A stretch of DNA of 64,000 bases from an uncultured Lachnospiraceae bacterium (GTDB lineage: Bacteria; Bacillota; Clostridia; Lachnospirales; Lachnospiraceae): NCBI GenBank assembly GCA_944381405.1, contig CALWLA010000005.1:1-64000 (forward strand), in the 5' to 3' direction. Below are positions 16,839 through 24,156 of the stretch, one piece after another. A model generated the notes under the pieces. The model did no database searches. It was not told the DNA's origin and saw only the letters and a list, made by a program, of their open reading frames with translations. Each line of letters starts with the position of its first letter. Position 1 is the first letter of the stretch. The translations under genes were made by a program, and so were the position numbers.

Positions 16839-16880
16839 CCTTTAGTTTTGTTTTACGTCAGGAAGGTCTCGAACTGACGT
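16839..16880 (-). promoter_or_regulatory. preQ1-I riboswitch controlling queT
   Basis: On the minus strand, a 7-bp stem ACGTCAG/CTGACGT encloses a loop starting TTCGAG. It is followed by an A-rich tail ending AAAACTAAAGGAG, matching the preQ1-I pattern (GUUC loop, A-rich tail, CUAAGG end). The Shine-Dalgarno GGAG is part of, or adjacent to, the tail that pairs with the loop when ligand binds, so control is probably at translation initiation: preQ1 bound, queT off. Confidence 0.82.
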
Positions 16881-17058
16881 GCGGGAGTCAGTGTAGCATA
16901 AAATCCGGAAAAAAGCAACGGAAGGCTTTGGCAGAGGGTTTACAGAAACATTACATACCCTTTACCCCAAACTGCTGGATAAAGTACCGGGAATGGACTA
17001 TACTCACAGATAGGAAAGACAGGATCACAGAATGCTTTCAGGTCAGGAGGACTTTTGC

Positions 17059-17919
17059 ATGAGAGGAGATTACCATACCCATTCGATTTTCGACGATGGA
17101 AAAAGCACGCTGATGCAGATGGCGGAAGCTGCGGAGCGGAAGGGAATGTTTTATCTGGGATTTTCCGCCCACAGCTATCAGAGCTTCGATGAAAGCTTCT
17201 GCGTAAAACGGAATAAATTCCAGGAGTACCTCCGGGAGGCCAGGGAGATCCAGGCGCTGTTCGAGGCGGAGGGCCGGAGGACCAACATCCTGGTGGGCAT
17301 CGAGCAGGATCTGTTCGGCAAGCAGGAAAAGGGGTTGGATTACACCATCGGCTCCGTGCATTATCTGCACCAGGGCGGGGAGTATCTCTGTATCGACGCC
17401 AGCCCCGAGCGCCTGAGCCGTATTGTAGAGGAAGTTTACGGCGGAGACTGGTACAGGATGACGGAGGACTATTTTGATCTGGTGGAGACGCTACCGGAGC
17501 GCACCGGCTGCGACATCATCGGACATTTCGACCTCGTAGCAAAATTCAATGCGGGAAATCGGTTCTTTGACGAGGAAAGCCCCAGGTATCTCCGAAGGGC
17601 CGGAGAGGTGATGGAGAGCCTGGTGAAGAAAAACGCGGTCTTTGAGATCAATACGGGAGCCATGTCCCGGGGATACAGGGACATTCCCTATCCCAATATG
17701 CCGCTGCTGTCGCTTTTGCGGCAGCTGGGAGGAGAGATCATCATAAACTCAGACGCCCACACCGCAGGGACCATCGGATACGGCTTCGATTATGCCTGCG
17801 CCGCTGCGGCAAAGGCAGGCTTCAGTTATACCAATCTGCTGACCAGAAGCGGCTTTGCCAAGATCGGCCTGAGCTGTTTCCAGAGCTGGCAGGAGGAAAC
17901 GATCCTGCGGGGGGCCTGA
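17059..17919 (+). CDS. hisK: Histidinol-phosphatase, PHP family
   Basis: 286 residues. PHP-type metal-dependent phosphatase: MRGDYHTHSIFDDG supplies the first metal ligands, then FSAHSY, VGIEQD, GSVHYL, IIGHFDLVAKFN and the closing NSDAHTAGTIGYGFDYA. The order matches HisJ/HisK-type histidinol-phosphatases, which catalyse the penultimate step of histidine synthesis. The start at 17059 has AGGAGG eight bases upstream; the open frame begins 27 bases earlier. No other his genes are nearby, so a different phosphate ester is possible. Confidence 0.85.
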   Translation: MRGDYHTHSIFDDGKSTLMQMAEAAERKGMFYLGFSAHSYQSFDESFCVKRNKFQEYLREAREIQALFEAEGRRTNILVGIEQDLFGKQEKGLDYTIGSVHYLHQGGEYLCIDASPERLSRIVEEVYGGDWYRMTEDYFDLVETLPERTGCDIIGHFDLVAKFNAGNRFFDEESPRYLRRAGEVMESLVKKNAVFEINTGAMSRGYRDIPYPNMPLLSLLRQLGGEIIINSDAHTAGTIGYGFDYACAAAAKAGFSYTNLLTRSGFAKIGLSCFQSWQEETILRGA

Positions 17920-17977
17920 TGCCGGCATATATAAAAACTGAATACAGAAAATTACGCGGAAAGAAAAGGAGATCCAA

Positions 17978-19351
17978 ATGATCAAGTTTTATGTTCTGGA
18001 CACCAATGTGCTGCTGCAGTCGCCGGAGGCGCTGTTCGCTTTTTCAGACAACCATGTGGTCCTGCCTATCGTGGTTCTGGAAGAGCTGGACAACATGAAA
18101 AAAGCGGAGGGCGAGCTGGGGGCCAATGCCAGAAAAGCTATCCGTCTTCTGGAAGAGCTGCGCAGACAGGGGGATCTGAGGCAGGGTGTTCCGCTGCAGG
18201 AGGGCGGCGTGCTGTCAGTGGAAACCAACTGCAAGGATGTGGAACTGCCGCCGGAGCTTCCGGAAAGCAAAGCGGATAACCGGATCCTGCAGGTGCTGAA
18301 GGGGCTTTCCGGCCGGGATGGCCGGGAGGCTGTGCTTGTGACAAAGGATCTTCTTTTGCGGCTGAAGGCCCAGGTTCTGGGAATCCGGGCGGAGGATTTC
18401 ACCGCCGAGCAGGTGCATAGATCCTCGGAGCAGTATCGGGGGAGATGCCGGGTTTACGCGCCGGAGGCTTCCTTCAAGGAATTTAAGAAAAAAGGGGTCC
18501 GGACCGAGGAAGTATATCAGGTCGACGAAGCGGGGGAGATCATCCGGCCGGAGCTTTTTGAAAATGAGTTTGTCGTACTGGTGTCGGATCAGAACGAAAA
18601 AAAGACCCAGCTTGGCCGGGTGGAACAGGGCGTCATCCGCAAGCTGGAATACCGGAAGAGCACGCCCTATGGAATCAGCCCTAGAAATGCCGGACAGTAT
18701 TTCCTGCAGGAGGCGCTGATGCAGCCGGCTGACAAAGCGCCTCTGGTGATCGTAAAGGGAATGGCGGGCACCAGCAAAACCTTCTATTCTCTGGCGGTGG
18801 GGCTGGAAAAGCTGTTGAATCATCCCACCGGAGAGTACCGGCGCATCCTGGTCTGCAGGCCCAACGCCCAGTTCGATGAGGACATCGGATTTCTGCCGGG
18901 AGACGAGCAGGAAAAAATCTCGCCCCTCATGCGCCCCATCATGGACAATCTGGAGCAGCTTATCGATTCCAATCAGGAGACCCGATATCAGGACGAGGCA
19001 GAGCTGCAGGATAAAATCGCTGAGATCTTCGACAGGGGACTGATCCAGACTGAGGCCCTGAACTTTATCCGGGGCCGCTCCATCGTCAAAACCTATCTGA
19101 TCATCGACGAGGCTCAGAACATGACGCCGAATCAGGCAAAGGGCATCATCACCAGGGCGGGAGAAGGCACCAAGATCATTTTGCTGGGAGATCCCATGCA
19201 GATCGACAGGAGCTTTCTGGATGAACGGACCAATGGTCTGAGCTACGCGGCGGAGCACATGAAGGGAAGCCCCCTGTGCTGGCAGCTGACCATGAGCGCC
19301 GAGGAATGCGAGCGTTCGGCCCTGGCCATGGACGCCATCGGAAGACTGTAA
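17978..19351 (+). CDS. PIN-domain/PhoH-like ATPase (YlaK type)
   Basis: 457 residues. The N-terminal PIN-like domain (about 1-140) has FYVLDTNVLLQSPEAL, LEELDNM and a DNRIL motif. The C-terminal half is a PhoH ATPase with Walker A GMAGTSKTF (about 264-272), CRPNAQFDEDIGFLPGD and Walker B LIIDEAQNMTPNQ, LLGDPMQID. PIN-PhoH fusions are believed to act on RNA, combining helicase-like and nuclease-like modules. The Walker A has Ser where GTGKT has Gly. A strong AAAGGAG precedes the start. Stands alone. Confidence 0.92.
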   Translation: MIKFYVLDTNVLLQSPEALFAFSDNHVVLPIVVLEELDNMKKAEGELGANARKAIRLLEELRRQGDLRQGVPLQEGGVLSVETNCKDVELPPELPESKADNRILQVLKGLSGRDGREAVLVTKDLLLRLKAQVLGIRAEDFTAEQVHRSSEQYRGRCRVYAPEASFKEFKKKGVRTEEVYQVDEAGEIIRPELFENEFVVLVSDQNEKKTQLGRVEQGVIRKLEYRKSTPYGISPRNAGQYFLQEALMQPADKAPLVIVKGMAGTSKTFYSLAVGLEKLLNHPTGEYRRILVCRPNAQFDEDIGFLPGDEQEKISPLMRPIMDNLEQLIDSNQETRYQDEAELQDKIAEIFDRGLIQTEALNFIRGRSIVKTYLIIDEAQNMTPNQAKGIITRAGEGTKIILLGDPMQIDRSFLDERTNGLSYAAEHMKGSPLCWQLTMSAEECERSALAMDAIGRL

Positions 19352-19376
19352 GGAGAAAACGCGGGTACCGCAGGGC

Positions 19377-20738
19377 TTAAGCCCGATAGCGGGCCCATTT
19401 TCCTTTTTTGTAGTAGATGATAAACAGGATGGAGGTAATGGTCCAGGTCAGAGGGTAGGAGAAAACGATCTGGCTGATTCCAGGACTTACGATGCTGACC
19501 AGGGTGACCCACAGGATCCGGAGCACGCAGACGCCAAAGCAGGTCAGGATCATGGGGATAAAGGCGTCGCCGCAGCCCCGGCAGGCGCCGGAGAGGATCT
19601 CGATGCAGATATAGGTGATGTAAGCCGGAGATACCACCCGGATCATGCCCATGCAGATGTCGATGACGTCCGCGTCCTGGGTAAAGAGCCGCAGGATCAC
19701 CGGGCCCCCGCCTACAACGATAAAGCTGAAGACCACGCTGGTGACGGCAGCCATCAGCAGGCAGACCCGGACGCTCTTTTTCACCCGGTCGATGCGGCCT
19801 GCGCCGAAATTCTGTCCGGCAAAGGTGGTGATGGCGGTGGCATAGGCGGTCATGATCATCCAGAAAAAGCTGTCCACCTTGCCGTAGGCCGTCCAGGCGG
19901 CCACCGTATCCGTTCCGAAGCCGTTGATGGCGGCCTGGATCACCAGGTTGGAAATGGAGTACATGGCGGACTGCAGGCCTGCAGGCAGGCCGATCCGCAG
20001 GATGGTGGACAGGTATTTCTGATGGATCCGGATCTCCGGGATCCGCACCTGATAGGATTCTTTGGTGCGCAGCAGCACAAAAAGGGTCATGGCGGCGGAG
20101 ACCACCTGGGACAGCACCGTGGCGACGCCTACGCCGAGAACGCCAAGTCCCAGCGCCACCACGAAAAACAGGTCCAGGAAGATGTTGATGATACAGGAGG
20201 CGATCAGGAAATAAAGGGGCCGTTTGGAATCGCCGATGGCCCGCAGGATGCCTGCCCCCATGTTGTAGATCATGGAAGGGATCATGCCCAGAAAATAAAT
20301 GCGCATATAGAGGACGGAATCTCCCATGATATCTGCGGGCGTGTTCAGCAGGGACAGCGCGGCGGATGCCGTGGCGATGCCCAGCACCATCATGCCTGCG
20401 CCGCCGATGACGGAAAGGGCCATGGCGGTATGCACCGCAAACCGCAGCTTGTCGTGGCTGTTGGAACCGAAATACTGGGAGATCACGACGCCTGCGCCGG
20501 AGGAAAGGCCCACGAAAAAGCCCACCAGCAGATTGATGATGGTGGAGGCAGGACCGCCTACGGCAGCCAGGGCCTCGGTGCCTACGAAGTTGCCCACCAC
20601 CACCGCGTCGGTGGTGTTATAGAGCTGCTGGAAAAAGGTCCCGAAAAGGATCGGGAAGAAAAACAGCAAAAGCTGTTTCCAGATGACTCCCTCGGTGATC
20701 TGATTGATGGATGCGGTTGTTTCCTGTCTCTGGTTCAT
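19377..20738 (-). CDS. MATE family efflux transporter
   Basis: 453 residues with 12 membrane segments; cation-coupled multidrug or metabolite exporter. Typical MATE features: PILFGTFFQQLYNTTDAVVVG at the N-terminus, FVGLSSGAGVVISQYFG, and the matching second half (LPAGLQSAMYSISNLVIQ, FAGQNFGAGR). The start at 20738 is chosen for its GGAGGC nine bases upstream; the longer frame adds 19 residues read from the promoter region. It is convergent with the PhoH gene, and its upstream region carries regularly spaced repeats. Drug or substrate cannot be inferred. Confidence 0.93.
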   Translation of the reverse strand: MNQRQETTASINQITEGVIWKQLLLFFFPILFGTFFQQLYNTTDAVVVGNFVGTEALAAVGGPASTIINLLVGFFVGLSSGAGVVISQYFGSNSHDKLRFAVHTAMALSVIGGAGMMVLGIATASAALSLLNTPADIMGDSVLYMRIYFLGMIPSMIYNMGAGILRAIGDSKRPLYFLIASCIINIFLDLFFVVALGLGVLGVGVATVLSQVVSAAMTLFVLLRTKESYQVRIPEIRIHQKYLSTILRIGLPAGLQSAMYSISNLVIQAAINGFGTDTVAAWTAYGKVDSFFWMIMTAYATAITTFAGQNFGAGRIDRVKKSVRVCLLMAAVTSVVFSFIVVGGGPVILRLFTQDADVIDICMGMIRVVSPAYITYICIEILSGACRGCGDAFIPMILTCFGVCVLRILWVTLVSIVSPGISQIVFSYPLTWTITSILFIIYYKKGKWARYRA

Positions 20739-20764
20739 GAAAGTGCCTCCGGAAAACTGTCGGT

Positions 20765-20829
20765 AGTCTGAAAAAACTGCCAGAAGTCTGAACATCTGGC
20801 TGCAGTCTGAAAACCTACCTGTAGTCTAT
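20765..20829. repeat. Four AGTCTGA-type direct repeats with about 20-bp spacing
   Basis: AGTCTGA occurs at 20765, 20785 and 20804, and AGTCTAT at 20823, with steps of 20, 19 and 19 bp, about two helical turns. They lie directly upstream of the MATE start and face the udp promoter on the other side. They look like a set of protein binding sites. Confidence 0.6.
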
Positions 20830-20877
20830 CACGAAGGCCGCCGCCGGAAAAGGGGGTCCGGCCACAAAATTTTTCAT

Positions 20878-20915
20878 TTGTATACGCCGGGAAAATAAGG
20901 TATACTTGGCGTATC
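20878..20915 (+). promoter_or_regulatory. Promoter of udp-deoB operon with flanking inverted repeat
   Basis: TTGTAT (20878-20883), a 17-bp spacer and TATACT (20901-20906). An inverted repeat TATACGCC (20881-20888) / GGCGTATC (20908-20915) spans the spacer and -10 box and could be an operator. Confidence 0.55.
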
Positions 20916-20995
20916 AGTGGAATGGCCTTTTTTCGCGGCAGCATCAGGAAAGACGGCTGCCGGGCGGGAAGGAAGGGAAAGGAAGGAATTGAGAT

Positions 20996-21784
20996 ATGGC
21001 TCTGGCATATAACCACGACAACAGAGAATTTCATATACAGACGGCGCCCGGACAGGTGGGACGGTATGTGATCCTGCCGGGGGATCCGGGACGCTGCGAA
21101 AAGATCGCGGCCTTTTTTGATGAGCCCGAGCTGGTGGCCCATAACCGGGAATACGTGACCTATACGGGCAAGCTTGACGGCGTGCCCGTGAGCGTTACCT
21201 CCACCGGCATCGGCGGCCCCTCGGCGGCCATCGCCATGGAGGAGCTGATCCACTGCGGCGCGGATACCTTTCTGCGGGTGGGCACTGCAGGGGGCATGCA
21301 GAAGGAAGTCATGGGCGGCCATGTCTGCATCGCCACAGGCGCCATCCGCTTTGAGGGGACCAGCCGGGAGTACGCTCCTATGGAGTGGCCTGCCGTGGCT
21401 GATTTTGAGATCGTACAGGCGCTGAAGAACAGCGCGGACCGGCTGGAGATCCCCAATCATGTGGGAGTCGTGCAGTGCAAGGACAGCTTTTACGGACAGC
21501 ACAGCCCGGAGACCATGCCGGTGGACAGCCTCCTGAAGGAACGGTGGAATGCCTGGATGCGGCTTGGGTGCCTCTGCTCCGAGATGGAATCCGCGGCCAT
21601 CTTTACCGTGGCGGCAGCCAGAGGCGTGCGGGCAGGCTCCGTGATGCTGGTGATCGCAAACCAGACGAGACGGGAGCTGGGCCTTGAGGATCCCCAGGTA
21701 TACGACACGGAGATCCCGATCCGGGTGGCGGTGGAAGCGATCCGTGATCTGATCAAAAAGGATGGAGAGAAGAGGCAGTTTTAA
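20996..21784 (+). CDS. udp: Uridine phosphorylase
   Basis: 262 residues. Nucleoside phosphorylase (NP-I family) that splits uridine with phosphate to uracil and ribose 1-phosphate. Motifs: [15 protein letters not shown] (phosphate site), [25 protein letters not shown] and, at the active site, [15 protein letters not shown]. The ATG of deoB follows its stop codon directly, so the two are translationally coupled and functionally linked: Udp makes ribose 1-phosphate and DeoB moves the phosphate to position 5. Confidence 0.93.
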   Translation: MALAYNHDNREFHIQTAPGQVGRYVILPGDPGRCEKIAAFFDEPELVAHNREYVTYTGKLDGVPVSVTSTGIGGPSAAIAMEELIHCGADTFLRVGTAGGMQKEVMGGHVCIATGAIRFEGTSREYAPMEWPAVADFEIVQALKNSADRLEIPNHVGVVQCKDSFYGQHSPETMPVDSLLKERWNAWMRLGCLCSEMESAAIFTVAAARGVRAGSVMLVIANQTRRELGLEDPQVYDTEIPIRVAVEAIRDLIKKDGEKRQF

Positions 21785-22984
21785 ATGGCAGAGATCAAGA
21801 GAATATTCCTTATAGTGATCGACAGCTGCGGCTGCGGCTATGAGCCGGATGCGGAGCTGTTTGGAGATGTGGGGGCCAATACTCTGGCCACCATCAGAAG
21901 ATCGGAGCAGTTTCACTGCCCCAACATGGAACGGCTGGGACTGTTTCATATCGACGGTTTTTCGCCGGAGGCGGGAGACGATTTTCAGGGGACCCCGGAG
22001 GGAGTCTACGGACGGCTGCGGGAGCGGTCCATGGGAAAGGACACCACGGTGGGCCACTGGGAGATCGCAGGCGTGATCTCCGAAAAGCCCCTGCCGGTGT
22101 ATCCCGAGGGCTTTCCGGCGGAGGTGATCCGGGAATTTGAAGAAAAAACCGGCCGGAAGGTGATCTGCAACAAGCCCTATTCCGGTACGGAGGTGATCCG
22201 GGACTACGGCGAGGAGCATATGAAGACAGGCGCCCTCATCGTTTATACCTCTGCGGATTCGGTCTTCCAGATCGCAGCCAACGAGGCGGTGGTCCCGGTG
22301 GAGCAGCTTTATGAATACTGCCGGATCGCCAGAGAGATGCTGACAGGGGACCACGGCGTGGGCCGGGTGATCGCCCGCCCCTTTGTGGGAACCGACAGCA
22401 GCAATTTCCAGCGGACGCCCCGGCGGCACGATTTTTCCATCGCCCCGCCGGCAAAGACGATGCTGGATGCGCTGCAGGAGGCCGGGCTTGCCTCCATCGG
22501 TATCGGAAAGATCCGGGACATCTTTGCGGGAAGAGGCGTGGACGACTGCGCCTTTACCACGCCGACGGTTTCCAATGCGGACGGCATGGAAAAGACAAAG
22601 GCCCTTTTGCAGGAGGATTTCCGGGGACTGGCCTTTGTCAATCTGGTGGAAACGGATATGACCTATGGCCACAGAAGAGACGTGGACGGCTATGCCGGAG
22701 CGGTCTCGGCCTTTGACCGGTGGCTTGGAGAGTTCCTGCCCCTGATGGGGAAGGAGGACGTGCTCATGATCACAGCGGACCATGGCTGCGATCCAGGCTT
22801 CCGGGGCACGGACCATACCAGGGAATATGTGCCCTTCCTGGCCTGCGGACAGGCCCTCAGACAGAACGTAAACCTGAAGACCCGGGCAAGCTTTGCGGAT
22901 ATCGCAAAGACCATCCTGGATATCTGGGAGATCGAAGCGCCGGAGATCCCGGGAGAAAGCTTTAAAAAGGATATTCTGCTGTAA
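21785..22984 (+). CDS. deoB: Phosphopentomutase
   Basis: 399 residues, full length. Converts (deoxy)ribose 1-phosphate to the 5-phosphate using two manganese ions. Alkaline-phosphatase-fold motifs: FLIVIDSCGCGYEPDA, the phospho-acceptor Thr in GKDTTVGHWEIAG, SADSVFQIAANE, ETDMTYGHRRDVDGYAG, ITADHGCDPGFRGTDHTREYVP. Starts at the base after the udp stop. Nucleoside salvage pair with udp. Confidence 0.96.
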   Translation: MAEIKRIFLIVIDSCGCGYEPDAELFGDVGANTLATIRRSEQFHCPNMERLGLFHIDGFSPEAGDDFQGTPEGVYGRLRERSMGKDTTVGHWEIAGVISEKPLPVYPEGFPAEVIREFEEKTGRKVICNKPYSGTEVIRDYGEEHMKTGALIVYTSADSVFQIAANEAVVPVEQLYEYCRIAREMLTGDHGVGRVIARPFVGTDSSNFQRTPRRHDFSIAPPAKTMLDALQEAGLASIGIGKIRDIFAGRGVDDCAFTTPTVSNADGMEKTKALLQEDFRGLAFVNLVETDMTYGHRRDVDGYAGAVSAFDRWLGEFLPLMGKEDVLMITADHGCDPGFRGTDHTREYVPFLACGQALRQNVNLKTRASFADIAKTILDIWEIEAPEIPGESFKKDILL

Positions 22985-22989
22985 TCGCC

Positions 22990-24156
22990 ATGAGCAAGGT
23001 AACCATCGTCATACCGAATTACAATGGAAAGCATTTTCTGCAGCCGTGTATGGATGCTCTTTGCAGGCAGACATACACGGATTTTGACGTGCTGATCGTG
23101 GATAACGGCTCCTGGGACGGCTCCGGGGAGCTGATCCGGAGTCTGGAGGAAAAGGCGGAAGCCGCAGAGCTCCCCTTTCCGGTCAGAGGGATCCTGCTTC
23201 CGGAAAATACCGGATTTTCCGGCGCGGTCAACGCAGGCATCGGAGCGGCAGAGGGAGAGTATGTCATCCTCCTGAACAACGACACGGAGCCCCTGCCGGG
23301 CTATGTGGGGGCTTTATGCGGCGTTCTGGAGCAGGACCAGGAAAAACGGATCTTTGCCGTTTCTCCGAAAATGATCCAGCTGTACCATAAGGAGCTGCTG
23401 GATGATGCGGGAGACGGATACAATCTGTTGGGCTGGGCCTTTCAGAGAGGCGTGGGACAGCCGGTGACCACCGGACGCTTCTGCAGGCAGAGGCAGGTAT
23501 TCTCCGCCTGTGCCGGAGCGGCCATCTACCGCAGGGACCTGCTTCTGAAGCTGGCGCTGCCGGAGAAAAAGAAACCGGCGGCCGGGAAGGACAAGACCGC
23601 GCTGCCCGAAACTGCGCCGCCCAAGACCGCACAGACTCGGACCGCGCCGCCAAAGGCCGCGCCGGAGTGCTTTGACCTGCAGCATTTTGCTTATCTGGAG
23701 GACATCGACCTGTGCTACCGGGCCCGGATCCACGGGTATCAGGTGCTTTACTGCCCGGAAGCGGAGGTATACCATGTGGGAAGCGGCACCTCCGGCTCCA
23801 GGTACAACGCCTTTAAGGTGCGGCTGGCAGCCAGGAACAACGTGTATCTGAATTATAAAAACATGCCGCTTCTGCAGCTTTGCCTGAATCTGCCGGGAAT
23901 CCTGCTGGGGGTGCTGATCAAGCAGATCTTCTTTGCCAGGATCGGCTTCGGCAGGGAATACAGGCAGGGCTTTCTGGAGGGGATCCGTACCCTTCCGGAA
24001 TGCCGGAAGACGCCTTTTTCCATGGGGCGGCTGCCCAACTATCTGCGCATCGAGGGACGCCTTGTGGCGGATACCTTTTCCTACGCCGGGGATTTTCTCT
24101 GGCGGAGGCTGAACAAACTGAAAAAGGAAACGAACAGGGATGAAATACAGAATTGA
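22990..24156 (+). CDS. Glycosyltransferase family 2 with low-complexity insert
   Basis: 388 residues. GT-A fold transferase: VTIVIPNYNGKHFLQPCMDAL at the N-terminus, LLNNDTEPLPGYVGAL with the metal-binding DxD-like site, and FAYLEDIDLCYRARIHGY at the acceptor side; a membrane-associated C-terminal part follows (about 295-330). Between ACAGAAIYRRDLLLK and the EDIDL motif is an unusual Lys/Pro/Ala/Thr-rich stretch (about 193-225) not expected in the fold. It lies 5 bases after deoB without a clear ribosome binding site and overlaps the next glycosyltransferase by 17 bases, so the two work together on a surface glycan. Confidence 0.9.
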   Translation: MSKVTIVIPNYNGKHFLQPCMDALCRQTYTDFDVLIVDNGSWDGSGELIRSLEEKAEAAELPFPVRGILLPENTGFSGAVNAGIGAAEGEYVILLNNDTEPLPGYVGALCGVLEQDQEKRIFAVSPKMIQLYHKELLDDAGDGYNLLGWAFQRGVGQPVTTGRFCRQRQVFSACAGAAIYRRDLLLKLALPEKKKPAAGKDKTALPETAPPKTAQTRTAPPKAAPECFDLQHFAYLEDIDLCYRARIHGYQVLYCPEAEVYHVGSGTSGSRYNAFKVRLAARNNVYLNYKNMPLLQLCLNLPGILLGVLIKQIFFARIGFGREYRQGFLEGIRTLPECRKTPFSMGRLPNYLRIEGRLVADTFSYAGDFLWRRLNKLKKETNRDEIQN

